From the NCBI GenBank assembly GCA_026874595.1, contig CM049309.1:73270426-73334425 (forward strand): DNA of 64,000 nt, written 5' to 3'. Position numbers and translations under genes: made by a program. Positions 1 to 11,700 of this stretch are shown here, piece by piece. This DNA comes from Sipunculus nudus. Its lineage: Eukaryota; Annelida; Sipuncula; Golfingiida; Sipunculidae. Below the pieces are notes generated by a model. The model made no database searches and was not told the origin of the DNA. It was given only the letters and a program-made list of their open reading frames with translations. Positions within the stretch are counted from its first letter, which is position 1, and each line of letters begins with the position of its first letter.

Positions 1-161
1 TTTTCCCTCATGCATATTGATTAAAACCTGTTTCTGTTTGTCATATTTTGAAACTATAAACTTAACTTTTTCCCATATGTAAACTAGCCCATCACTACCG
101 GAAATGTGGGGCCCTCTGAGGACCATTGTCCGACCACATCTAGTTACAATTATTGTCCAAT

Positions 162-359
162 CAGAAGCGGATCCAGGGGGGGTCCAGGGGAGCCGGACCT
201 TGTTCACCCGAAGCAACCTTTTTAAGGGGTTTTAGACGTAATTTTGCGGCCTGGACCCCCCTTTTCCAGACCTGATGACCTTTTTTTAGGATTTTCATTA
301 GTGCTCCTGGATTGGACCCCCCCCCCCCCGCCTTTTCCTAAATCCTGGATCCGCCCCTG
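162..359. mobile_element. MITE-like element, GCGGATCCAGG termini (copy M1)
   Basis: The ends form a terminal inverted repeat, CAGAAGCGGATCCAGG on the left and the complement of CAGGGGCGGATCCAGG on the right, with two mismatches. CCAAT flanks both sides directly and is a candidate 5-bp target-site duplication. The interior is G/C-homopolymer rich and has no coding capacity. Other copies lie at 41533-41734 and 51043-51240, with a degraded one near 36151-36345. Confidence 0.65.
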
Positions 360-1379
360 CCAATATATGTGGACCGACTACATTACCCTCTTCACTACAT
401 TTATACCTATCGTCGGTGTTTTTAGAGGCCCCGGTGTATTGTGAGTGATAGTTTCTATCGCCAACATTCCCTTACCAGCAAAGTCGTATTCTGCGCAGTG
501 TCAATACTGTTGTCGTCAATAACTTTGCCCATACTAAAAACACAATGGATATCCATTAAGGTGACCCATTTTGATTAGAATTAAACCATAAAAAAAGTTA
601 TTTGCAAACGCCCGAGACATAGGCGTTATTTTTTCGTTTGATGAAGTAAACAATCCGTCAAAGATATTGAGATAATGCGTTAAATATTAGTCAGAATGAT
701 TGAAATCAGATTCTTAATAAATAAACAGTGTAACCTCTCCGCCCCCATCCACCCCAAAAATAATAAATAAATATTTCCGACACTGAGGTGGTAATTTTCA
801 AGAGTGAAGACAACAGATGGCTTCTGGAGGCAACCGTTCCTTTGATCTACTTATGTCAATTTCACAAATACTTTATTACGTGTGATACGAAAAGGGAGCA
901 CAGTCTCGCATAATTAGCCATTTTCTCGGGAACTAAATAAGAGTTAAACGAACATATTATTCTAGGAAAATTTTCACACCGTTTCTCAATTAATTAGACG
1001 AAGACCTAAGGACATTTGTATAATATGTTTATATTTGAGAATTAATTTCGTAAGACCACACTAAATTGATCTACAGATTCTCCGTCCCTACTTTTTCCCG
1101 ATCCTTGTGTTTCGCCACGAGATAATATAATGACAGTGGATTATCATGAATAAGTTCGTAAAAATGCAAATATGTTTTGCATATACATGTATTCACAGTT
1201 GTTTGAAGGTCCCTTGCACATATATACCTTTCAAAATCAAACAACCTTAAATTGTCCAAAAATCAATAAAGCGGAATAAATTAAAAACATACAGCTAATC
1301 ATTTTTAAATTACAGGTATATTTCTTTGTTATATATTGCGGCAAAAACAACCCGATAGTTAAAGCAGCCTCCACCATGG
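360..1379. other. Non-coding, no recognised feature
   Basis: AT-rich unique-looking sequence. I saw no exon with family similarity, no RNA gene and no clear repeat. Confidence 0.5.
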
Positions 1380-1640
1380 GGTGCTTCCAAAATCGTGTTT
1401 GCATTCACATATTCGGCCCATATTCCCAGGTTCATTCTTGCATTGGCGAATATTCCTGGATCATCTATCGGATCCACACCAAAACCTTATCGAACCTGAA
1501 AATTTCATGAGATTCCTTTCATGTTTGCGTGAGGTATATTGTGAACAAATACCCACACATACACACACGAAAAGGGATGAACACACACACTCCTTCCGGT
1601 GGCAATTATATCCATTTATTTTAATGAAAGACAAGTTATG
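1380..1640 (+). repeat. Dispersed repeat (GAAAATTTCATGAGATTCC family), copy 1
   Basis: The stretch shares a GAAAATTTCATGAGATTCC-like core, then TTCATG, GCGTGA and a (CACA)-rich tail, with 11100-11340 (same strand) and with the complement of 5325-5480. An ATG in a good context at 1377 opens only 46 codons inside this repeat and is not taken as a gene. Confidence 0.5.
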
Positions 1641-2000
1641 GACTGAAGAGTAATACTAACATACGTGATTTGATCCCATGGCACACTTGCATGCTGTCAC
1701 CACCCTGCTCGTAATGTAGGTCGAGTAACTACAGGACTTACACTTGACCCTTAGAGTGCTTGCACAATGACTGCTCAAGTATCCGACACCTCACCTGGTA
1801 AATGACATCTCACCTTGGCGGGCACTCTTTCACCATCGACAAAATTAATGACTAATCTCACGTATAGGTAATTCACCATGACAACGTGGTTGGCCCGTTA
1901 CTTCGGTAGTGAAGGGTGTGTATGTTTGTGTGTGAGGGCGGTGTGTGTGTGTATTTAGGTGAGCGTGTGTCACCATGTCTGTGACTGTCTTTTGTCATGC

Positions 2001-2042
<42 letters not shown>

Positions 2043-4400
2043 TTCCATTCCTGTTATATAAAAATTATCTATTTTTATCCTTCATTCTAGAAAACAACTG
2101 TCATCGAAACAATGTCCTTTATTTTAGGAAGGAATTTCCTTTTTATTTAAGGTCAATTTTACATCGTGACAAATGAGGCAATTTGGATGGTTTTTTTAAA
2201 ATTTTATTCCGTATTGCGCCCGTTTCCCCATCTTCCTGTAAGCAGGTCACCCGCACCAATGCAATGAAACCTTGCTTCGGCAGCTCCTCCTCCCCCAAAA
2301 TCCTCCATGCTATATCCTGATATTTTAACATTATGTTCAAATATAAGGGGTAAACATAGAAATAAAAAAAGTTTATATGACGTATCAGCAAGAATTCATG
2401 AAAGGCCTTTACAGGCCTTTAAATGATTGTTCAGATTTTCGATAACGCCTTTCATTGCAAGACTTTTGGTCTTGAAAAAAAAATAGTTTTGCTGGTCCAA
2501 ATGGCGGGTGCGTGTACATGAAGCTCATGCGAACTACATGACTTCAGCTGCCTGGTTAATAATTTATGAGATTACCTTAATTTGTTTCAGTAATGTCTTA
2601 TCACGACCAAGCAAGATGCCTTCCCGGAAGAAGATGTGTTTTCCAAACTCCACATCTTTAATGTTAATTTTAAAATTCACGACCATTTTTTGTATCCAAT
2701 TTATTTACTTTACAACTCAAAAATCAAATAAACCTCTCATGTAAAATGTAACTCCTTTATTTATAGTCATTCATCAGTGACTCAAGAATTTCGTTTGATT
2801 AATGAAGTTTACACGGTCCTCTTTAAAACAAATCCAGTTGGCCTACGCACGATGTCTTCACAGGTATGCATTGCAAAGCTTTGAACTTTATCGGCTGATG
2901 ATTCTAACATATAGTGGACATATTATTAAATTTACGATAAGACTGTATGGATATATGTAAGTTTATACATGTACGCTTAGTGTCGTCATTTTAAAATGAT
3001 TTGTCGATATCCAGCGGAATCGGACAGAACAGCGCTTAGAGATTTTTAATCATGCATGGGAGTTTCAAGGTGTAACCAGTTTTAAAGTTAATTCTACGTA
3101 ACATATGCCACACACCAACCTCTGTTCAGGATCCTGTATGGTAATATTCCGGATCTGGTGATTTAGGATGTTTGCAGAGTTGTGCGGTCTCTAGGTGCTT
3201 TATAGTTTCCATATGTATAAATACCACTTTATGGAAATGTGATGCCATAAACTTTATAACACTAGCTTGTAGGAATCACTTTAACGTTTCAGACTAGTCC
3301 AGGATTGGGCGCTGACCGTTGAGATCGGAAACAACATTCCGTCTGAGTTTCGTCTGATAGATGACAATGGTGTGTGGGAAAATTTATGTCTGAATTCAGA
3401 TGCAACGACAATTAACCAAATAATGAGTAACACCACATTGTGTAAATAATGTAAAGAATGAATTTGTTATCTAAATAGAACTCTCATGCCCCGTCAATGT
3501 GATGCCACCATATTTGCTTTCATTGTCAAGGGCGCCACTTTGGTGTCGAGGAAAACTCTCCAGGTCAAATAAACGTATTAGCCGGTGGGTTCGTTATGTG
3601 ACTGGAGCATTGCATCCAGAGCAGAGTCGAGACAATATACCATGATGTAACTGGATTGTAGGTCAGGGACAGTATTTTGAAATGAAAAAATAATATATAG
3701 CAATATATTTTGTTTGTATTCATTCATGGAAATTTTTTTTGCTTACAGTGACGAATACCAGTATAAGTTGTTTTGAGACCCATAATGGTTAAATTAGTCG
3801 CACGGCATTTCCCGTTAGTGAGCTGACGATGCTCATTGAAGTACTGACAGCCTTTGTTCAGAAAAAATATAGGAAAAAAATTATGGCAGGAAGTGGTTTC
3901 TGTTTATGCATTATCTATATATATATTTTTAAATGCTAATACATGTGCATTATATGATAATACAATAAGATTTTGAATACGTTTGCTTGACTTCAAGTTC
4001 ACCAGCTGTAAACACGAGTTCCGAGGGGTAGCGACTACAAGCATTTTATAATGCAGCATTATAGCACAGGTTCTGCGTTACTGTTTTTTAGACACATGTA
4101 CATGCACACGAGATAAATGCAAAGATACTTGGTATAATAGTTTTACTTTACCCATTTAGTTTCAAGGAATGGCCAATATACAATATAGTTATACATCACA
4201 AACTAACGTATTACTCGTTCTTGCTTTGTGATAGGTCCGCGCGACTTCGGGCGGGTACATACGGAGCTTGTTTCCGATAGGCCGGGTTCACCTACTGGAT
4301 AAACCGGCAGCTATTGAAACATGACTTCGATTAAAACTGCCCCCATAAAATGAACTCTTTCCAAAGCACACGGCATCGTTCTAGATACTTAAAGACAAAA
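1641..4400. other. Non-coding stretch with a (TA)n tract
   Basis: No exon was recognised. The stretch contains a TG-rich segment (about 1917-1975) and a (TA)n microsatellite at 2004-2037. The rest shows nothing I can name. Confidence 0.5.
2004..2037. repeat. (TA)n microsatellite
   Basis: Seventeen uninterrupted TA dinucleotides. Confidence 0.95.
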
Positions 4401-4429
4401 CGGATATTTCTCACGAGTGGCCATCGATG

Positions 4430-4575
4430 TCTTTGCATTTAAATTATGCACATTTGCATTTAATTGCAGCGAACTGGAAAAACTTGTATTTGCATTTACA
4501 TTTAAATGCAATACTGATATAGTGCATTCGCATTTACATTTACATTTGGAAAGAAAACATTGCATTTGCATTTGA
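4430..4575. repeat. Degenerate GCATTT/ACATTT hexamer array
   Basis: Repeated TTTGCATTTACATTT-type hexanucleotides, interspersed with unrelated bases, cover about 145 bp. On the minus strand they produce the spurious Asn/Cys/Lys-rich open frame at 4389-4571. Confidence 0.6.
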
Positions 4576-5324
4576 AAAACCAGTCAAAGATCAAATGCTA
4601 ATTCTTTAAAAAATATGAAAGCAATAGTTGTTGATAATATTCTGTCAAAGGCCGATATCAGCAACAACATGTGGGAATATTCAGTTTACCAGCTAAAGAA
4701 CTTTTTCTAAATTACTTATTTTCCTGTATAATAGTTGACAGAAGTTATATTACTACACACATGCGTGTACCTGTACATACATTTTTTTTTAATTTTTAAC
4801 AAAAAATATTTAAGTGTATAAAGGTCATGTAATCACATAGACTACATCTTATATGACTTCGGAACTGGAGAAATGCAAATTTGTAAATTTACCTGTTTTG
4901 CTATTATTATTTTATTCATTATTGCAGTAAAACATACTAAATTGCAAATAAATGTCTTAATTTATACCTTCCTTGGCGACTGCATGCTGTTGTAGTACAG
5001 ATACAAGCATTTCCATACCATCAAACCCATTATTCCTTGAGATATAATCAATTTTTACTTACGCCTCAATATCGTTACCTTTTGACTTTTGATTACCTGA
5101 TTAATATATCAATTTGCATATTGATAATTCTAATGTATAGAGGACTAAAATACATGTTTCCCAAACCCTAAATTTCGTTCTTTTAAAGCAGCCATGGGCC
5201 AGGTTAATGACGTCAAGTTCTGAGTTAGTGCAGGTTAGCAGAAGTCTACCATCACCTTTTCGTTATATCTAATGGTTAAGTTCCCTCCAACAGGAAGATA
5301 TGCATTCATCATCGTTCATATGTG

Positions 5325-5480
5325 TGTGAGTGTTTTAGTTCATAACATAACTCGCGCAATCATGAAAGGAATCTGATGAAATTGTCAGGGCATTTTGAGA
5401 ATGGGCCAATGAAACATCGATAAGATTTGTTGTGGATCAGAAGCATGGTGCGAATTCAGGGACTTTATCAATGAATGTTT
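5325..5480 (-). repeat. Dispersed repeat (GAAAATTTCATGAGATTCC family), copy 2
   Basis: Read on the minus strand, this shows GACAATTTCATCAGATTCC followed by TTTCATGATTGCGCGAG and a short CA-rich tail. It is collinear with copies at 1380-1640 and 11100-11340. Confidence 0.5.
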
Positions 5481-5904
5481 ACAAATGTACAGTCACTTTG
5501 TATGAACGAACCTGGAAAAAATGGACCGAATAAGTGAATGCATACACTGTTTTAGAAGCATTCCCCAATAAGGACCCCCTACATGGCAGAGGCTTGCATT
5601 CCTTAGAATGCAGATTTTTTTTAATTCATGAATGCGAGGAATACGGGTACCGCCTAACTAATAAACGATGAATGTCTGGCACTGAAGTAAAACATTTAAA
5701 ATCGAATTGGTCATAGATTTTATGTAAACCTGAGATGACCTTACATATAAAACTACACCTTCTGTACTCTCATTTGACCCATGGGCGATTGGAGTGCGAC
5801 GATTGGACAAATGAAAGCTAATCTTTTGTCATTTTTGTTTCCCTTACCCCATTTCCTTTGCCGACATTTTTGTCAAACTTATATATTTTTTTTTAGTGTA
5901 AAGG

Positions 5905-6372
5905 CCTGTTATAGAAACTAAGCTGATCATTTTACACTGTTAATACACATAAATGTAAGGTAATAAGCTGTCCAAAAGGGTATAATAGAATTTGTCATCT
6001 ATCTGATACTAAAATTCCAAAATAGGTATTATAGCCCATGCATGGACTGAAAGCCCTACTAGTTACTTTTAAATTAATAGGTTGTCAGGTAGCTGCGGGT
6101 GTCTGCCTGTGCCAGTAACAACGTTACTGATATAACCGCCTGTTATAGAAACTAAGCTGATCATTTTACACTGTTAATACACATAAATGTAAGGTAATAA
6201 GCTGTCCAAAAGGGTATAATAGAATTTGTCATCTATCTGATACTAAAATTCCAAAATAGGTATTATAGCCCATGCATGGACTGAAAGCCCTACTAGTTAC
6301 TTTTAAATTAATAGGTTGTCAGGTAGCTGCGGGTGTCTGCCTGTGCCAGTAACAACGTTACTGATATAACCG
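5905..6372. repeat. 234-bp direct tandem duplication, two copies
   Basis: Copy one is 5905-6138 and copy two is 6139-6372, head to tail. I read no difference between them. No ORF or known element lies inside. The identity means a very recent duplication, or an assembly or haplotype artefact. Confidence 0.95.
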
Positions 6373-8727
6373 TCACATGTGTATAACAATATAAAAGGAG
6401 ACATTTTGGCACATGACGCACACATTACATGTAATAAATAAGGTCAGACAATGGCCGAAGGTCTTACTCATGGCTGTTTATAATGAAAAAAAAAATAGAA
6501 AATCCTCACGCGGGTATAAATAAACCATCAAGGTATTACTGGATGTATACGGTAATTAACAAACTAGACGACCGTAGATCGAGCGCTTGCCGGAAGTTGA
6601 AATTTATACGGTAATAAACAAACAATTTTTTCAAATCCGTTTTCTTAAAACATGCATACAAAGTAACTGGTAACCAACAAAATCTCATCAATGGTATACA
6701 ACAATACAAATAAACATAAATGGACTTTGGTTTTCCAGATTTGATTCTCAGTTCTGTATTTGTACAGGTAGTACTGAGTAAAGTATATTACCGCGTACAC
6801 ATTTAAAACAAAAATTGAACAGTTTTTACGTAGAGAATGTAAAAACATGAATTACATTAATATGCGGTTGAATTAGGATATAATAATTATATACAGAAAA
6901 AAAATATTTTAAATCATATACAAGAGCAGTTTCCTTACTCTTTTTGCACAATGAATGGTTTTAAAAATTATGTTTTTGACCTACGATGCTTCTATAAAAC
7001 TGAACCCCTCAATCTGAATGATTATGAAGACCAAATTGATGATATGTAACTCTGAGGCCTTCTGTAAATAAAAGTCCTTTCATTGACGAGTCTTCTACAA
7101 AGCAGTATTCTATAGTAGTTACAGATGGCATCTACAGTGCTGCCACTCGGGATTTACAGAAAAAGTATAAAAGCTTACAAGAAAAAAGTATGAAATTGTC
7201 TGAAAAACGTATGAAAAAAGTATAATTCAATGCCAATTTTACAACATGCGTTACTTCTAAACAAGCGTAAGGTATAAAATTCTATAAAGATATTCCAGTA
7301 AATGCATATATCCAGTGATTTTGAAAAACATTGGCAAGATCCCATTAAAAAATCATCGTTAAAAATAACGAAAATAAAATGATGAAATATTGACAGAGCT
7401 TGTCTACTGCACTCGATTGGTTCAGTTAAAGAGCCTGTAATCACCACCTGAAAATGATGATTTTAGAAAAACTAATATAGAAAAGTATTAGCGCCTAAAA
7501 AAAAAGTATGAAAAAGTCTAAAATGAAGTTTTTTTCTCAAAAAGTATGTTTCTGTTTTAAAAGAACAGAGTGGAAACACTGGATCTATTGTCAGGTCAGA
7601 GCTGTGTGTCATGTGTGTCATGCATGAATAGTGTTGTGTAAAACAGAAAGCCGGGAGTAAGGGTTCAACTCTTTTCCTTTATGTGCTTTTTTGCCACCTA
7701 CGAGCAGCAAGCTGATCTTAAAAACCGGACATCCGCGATCATAGATTCAATTTTCAGTTTCTACTAAATGTGCATGTCATGTATATGAAGTCAAAGTTTT
7801 GCTTAATAAAACATAATATTGATTACCCCCATCTGTGGTATAAACTGGTGCTTGTCATATGTATGCATGCATGTATGCATGTATGTATGTATGTATGTAA
7901 GTCTGTGTTCTTCTTCCTATACAAGACTTTTTCTAAACTCTTTTCCATATTCAAATATGTTTTCTTTGCCAAATTATACATACCGCTAGTGAAAACGAAT
8001 ATTTCCTATAAAACCATGTGTCAGATGAACGCATAAAATATTTTACATATATTGATCCATTTGCCACTTTGCCGTCAGATGGATCCACGCATTTCGCTGG
8101 GTCGTTAAAGCCAAGCAGAAGTAAAATTCTGATAACTGGCAGTCCCCGATTTTACTCTAGGCATGAAGTAAAGACGAACACTGCAAGCAGCTCTGTTCCT
8201 AGGGCCTAAATATATAACATTTCATCAAGATCTCGTTAACTCGTATATATCACTGCTCTTTATGTGTTCCATGCGTTTCCAGATTATATATTCTTGAAGA
8301 TATAGGCCTACATTTAACCATTTTGTTTACTACAATATTCTTTTCTGTTTCCATGAATATTATTATTGATATAATAACTGATGTGTTTACCACTTATATT
8401 GTTTACATAGATAAATATGTTTTTTGTGATCTTTTTCTGTTTTTCAGTTTTCCCAGTTCACTTCAATATACAGTTGCACTTCTCGTGTATCCGCACTTCT
8501 TTCCAATGAACTTGCCTGGTTATATAGAGTTATGTCTTTTGTCTCCCTTTTCTCGCAGATTCCTTTGATTTACATACTGATAATGATTTCATATCCTCCA
8601 TTTATATACCAGTTCACTTGAGTATGTATACAGTTGCACATTTTAGCTCCCTACTTCTCCCAGAGCGCGTGCATGGTTATATATTTGACCGTACGCCTGT
8701 GTCCTCTGTCGTCTACATGTGACCTTG
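6373..8727. other. Non-coding flank 3' of the scramblase gene
   Basis: AT-rich DNA that includes the region downstream of the PLSCR stop codon, so some of it should be 3' UTR. I could not place the cleavage site. An ATGC/ATGT-rich low-complexity patch lies at 7860-7896. No other gene was recognised. Confidence 0.5.
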
Positions 8728-8775
8728 TTAGTGGTGGTGGTTCTTATTTTGCTTATGCTCAAAGTACATAAAATC
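8728..8775 (-). CDS. PLSCR: PLSCR terminal coding exon 11 (48 nt)
   Basis: The exon encodes DFMYFEHKQNKNHHH and a TAA stop. DFM(F/Y)FE directly follows FLI in scramblases, so this short exon completes the membrane helix and the short outer tail. The acceptor CTCTGTTGCAG is strong and the phase (0) matches exon 10. A tail of three histidines follows the family motif. I found no clear AATAAA-type signal on the minus strand in the few hundred bases downstream. Confidence 0.92.
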   Translation of the reverse strand, partial: DFMYFEHKQNKNHHH

Positions 8776-11700
8776 CTGCAACAGAGGACGAGACAAGTGA
8801 GAGTAAAATCATAAACTGTTTGCCGGACTTCTATTGTGTATTAATTTCATTTTGTAAATTGAGATTTTACATTTCTTGTTTTAAAGGATTTTAAAAAAAT
8901 AAATTACATATTTAAGTTGTATTCGGGTTTGGACAGAAAGGTGACCAGGCTGCATGCATATATAATACATATGACAACAATATATGATAAATATATAATC
9001 TATGATAAATATATAATATATGATAAATATATAATATAAAATATATAACATATTCATGCACGTCTCAATATATGAAACATATCAAATGATATAAAACGGA
9101 AAGTTTATGACTGGGTTGAGGCATATATTTACGATTTCCATAGATTTTGGTTTCCTCATGAATGTTTAACATTTTATAGATCAATATGGTAAAGTAGATC
9201 AAAGAGCTTACTATCAGGAATAGGGCACCGAGCATGGTTCCTTTCATTTGCACCGCCATATCCATAGGGACTGCAAGAAAGAAAAATCATTTTAGTACGC
9301 TAATATAGTAGGGAAATAATAAAAAATGCGACTTTAATTAAAATACTGGAGACCCCCTGTCCTGCTTCATAGGACCATCTATGTACCATAAAATTAGAAG
9401 ACAATTAAAGCCGGCTAGTCGTCTGCCATTTATGCAGAATGTGTGCAATGTCTGGCGTACTCTGCTTACATATTAATGAATTGCAGGTAATTCCTGTTAA
9501 AAAAGTATTTATAATGACTCTGTATGGGCTTATTTATCTATAAGCTGTCAGTAAACATGGTGTATGCGCAAATGTTGACAAACAGGAAAAAAAACATGCA
9601 ACTAAAGATGGTTAGTGACATATGCGTACTGAAGTGGAAATATCACTAGCTGCCAAACGCCGCGCTGCAAAACTCTGGTTCATCTGACTTGCCGCCAGAT
9701 GTCATTTTTTTCATGTGTTTAGGTTATTTGGTCCATGGGTACTCCACACGTTACAAACACGTGGAAATAAACATATCGAATAGGTATTTTCTGGCCTATT
9801 TTTCTAAAAGGTTCAAGGGATAATCTTCAGTTAATTGACGTCAAATGTCGAAAAAGGACCCTTTAATGATAAAATTATATTCCACATTTGTACTGTCGCT
9901 GTAAACATATATATATATTAATCTAAATCCAAAACAATCTATATAAACTATTTTTTTCCTCACATGTAACAGAGAAGGTATCAGCGTCCGTGAAGGCCTC
10001 CTTGATTAGGCCCGTCCACTGCTTCGTAATCATGCCGATCTCATAGCTGCCATCGGCGGACATTACCTGTAAACAATAAAACAAAACTCGTTTTCCTTAA
10101 GTAAATGCACCGATGATGCGTTCCTGAAAACACTCTTATTTAATTCCGAGGAGAATGACCTAATTGGGATTTTAATGGAAAAGTAAATAGGTTTATTAAA
10201 AAAGGTTTTTTTTTTAATCTAAATTATATCAATATATGCACAAGGAACGATTCCTCTAAAATATGACAACAGCATTATTGTATAAATATGTTAACGCACG
10301 TCTTAAGAAATAAAATTAGGCATAGAAATACTAACAAACTGACATTTTACATTAAAAAGAATATATCAAAGCGGATAGAGGTCTTCTCCAGAAACCGATT
10401 AATGTCATAGGCTGGGGGGTTTGGTGCCGAGCCACTTTAACTTTTTGATCAGAGATGGCTAAATTGGACCCAAGACATTTGCATTCCATCAATATTGATA
10501 TCGATATCCGCTAAATTATCTTTCTATATATTACCTCGATATAAGGTAATAATGTCTCTCACGATAATGCTTCAATTTAGCTTAATTTCATGCTCGTTAG
10601 AGACACCGACACCTGTCTCATTATTTATAATGTGCTGATTAATCGATTATATCGATTAAACTGGTTATTTTCTTTTGCATAATCGATAACAAGCGGTTAA
10701 GCACGCACTCACGAAGAAGTTATATATCCAGAAATAAATATTGTTAATAATACATGATAAAATAAATAAAAAAATAGAAACATGCTTCCTCACGAATACA
10801 GGCCTCAGCCATGTGGGCGGTCCTTAACGTGGGGTACTAAACAATCCATGTTTTCAATCATTTATTGGCCCATAATCCAAGGTTCTTTGGTGCATAAATG
10901 TTATATGTTATATGTTATATGTTCCCCAATAAGTGTTTACGTTCACTTACTCTGCCCATGTTCAATCAGGCAAACTGTGGTTGCTTTTTGTTCGCGAGGT
11001 TTTCAAATTTATCGATATTCGCGAAAGGGGTATTATTGCGAAACTTGAACCGAAATTTTAACTAACGCGAGAATATGAAGCGAAACACAGTATGTGACTG
11101 CACATTTGTGAATATTCCTCGAAGTCCTTCCTAGATCCGGAACATGAGCCGGACGCACAGCATTACTAATCGATTCTTCATTGGCCCATTACCGAGGTGA
11201 CTTGAAAATTTCATGAGACTCCGTTCATGACTGCGTGACTTATGTTCAAACAAACACACACCACACACAAAATAACGGGAATTAACATTTACCCTCCTGG
11301 CGGAAGCAATAACATATATCCGGTCAGGGACATAAGGACGAGACACAAAGTATTAAAACTGAACCTGGTGCGGCGAAAAAATGTCAACAACCCGGCGATT
11401 ACTTTAACCTGTCACCGTGATGTGATCTACAAGACAACAACCCGGCCGTTACCTTAACCTGTCACCGTGATGTGATCTACAAGACAACAACCCGGCCGTT
11501 ACCTTAACCTGTCACCGTGATGTGATCTACAAGACAACAACCCGGCCGTTACCTTAACCTGTCACCGTGATGTGATCTACAAGACAACAACCCGGCCGTT
11601 ACCTTAACCTGTCACCGTGATGTGATCTACAAGACAACAACCCGGCCGTTACCTTAACCTGTCACCGTGATGTGATCTACAAGACAACAACCCGGCCGTT

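Noticed and set aside
1377-1517. Short ORF after CCACCATGG at 1377
   Set aside because: It lies within a dispersed repeat also found at 5325-5480 and 11100-11340 and stops after 46 codons.
9065-9211. Open frame continuing the scramblase to a stop at 9065 as the normal C-terminus
   Set aside because: A good donor at 9211 and a phase-matched exon at 8728-8775 encoding the family's DFM.FE ending make this intronic read-through more likely; kept only as a possible retained-intron form.
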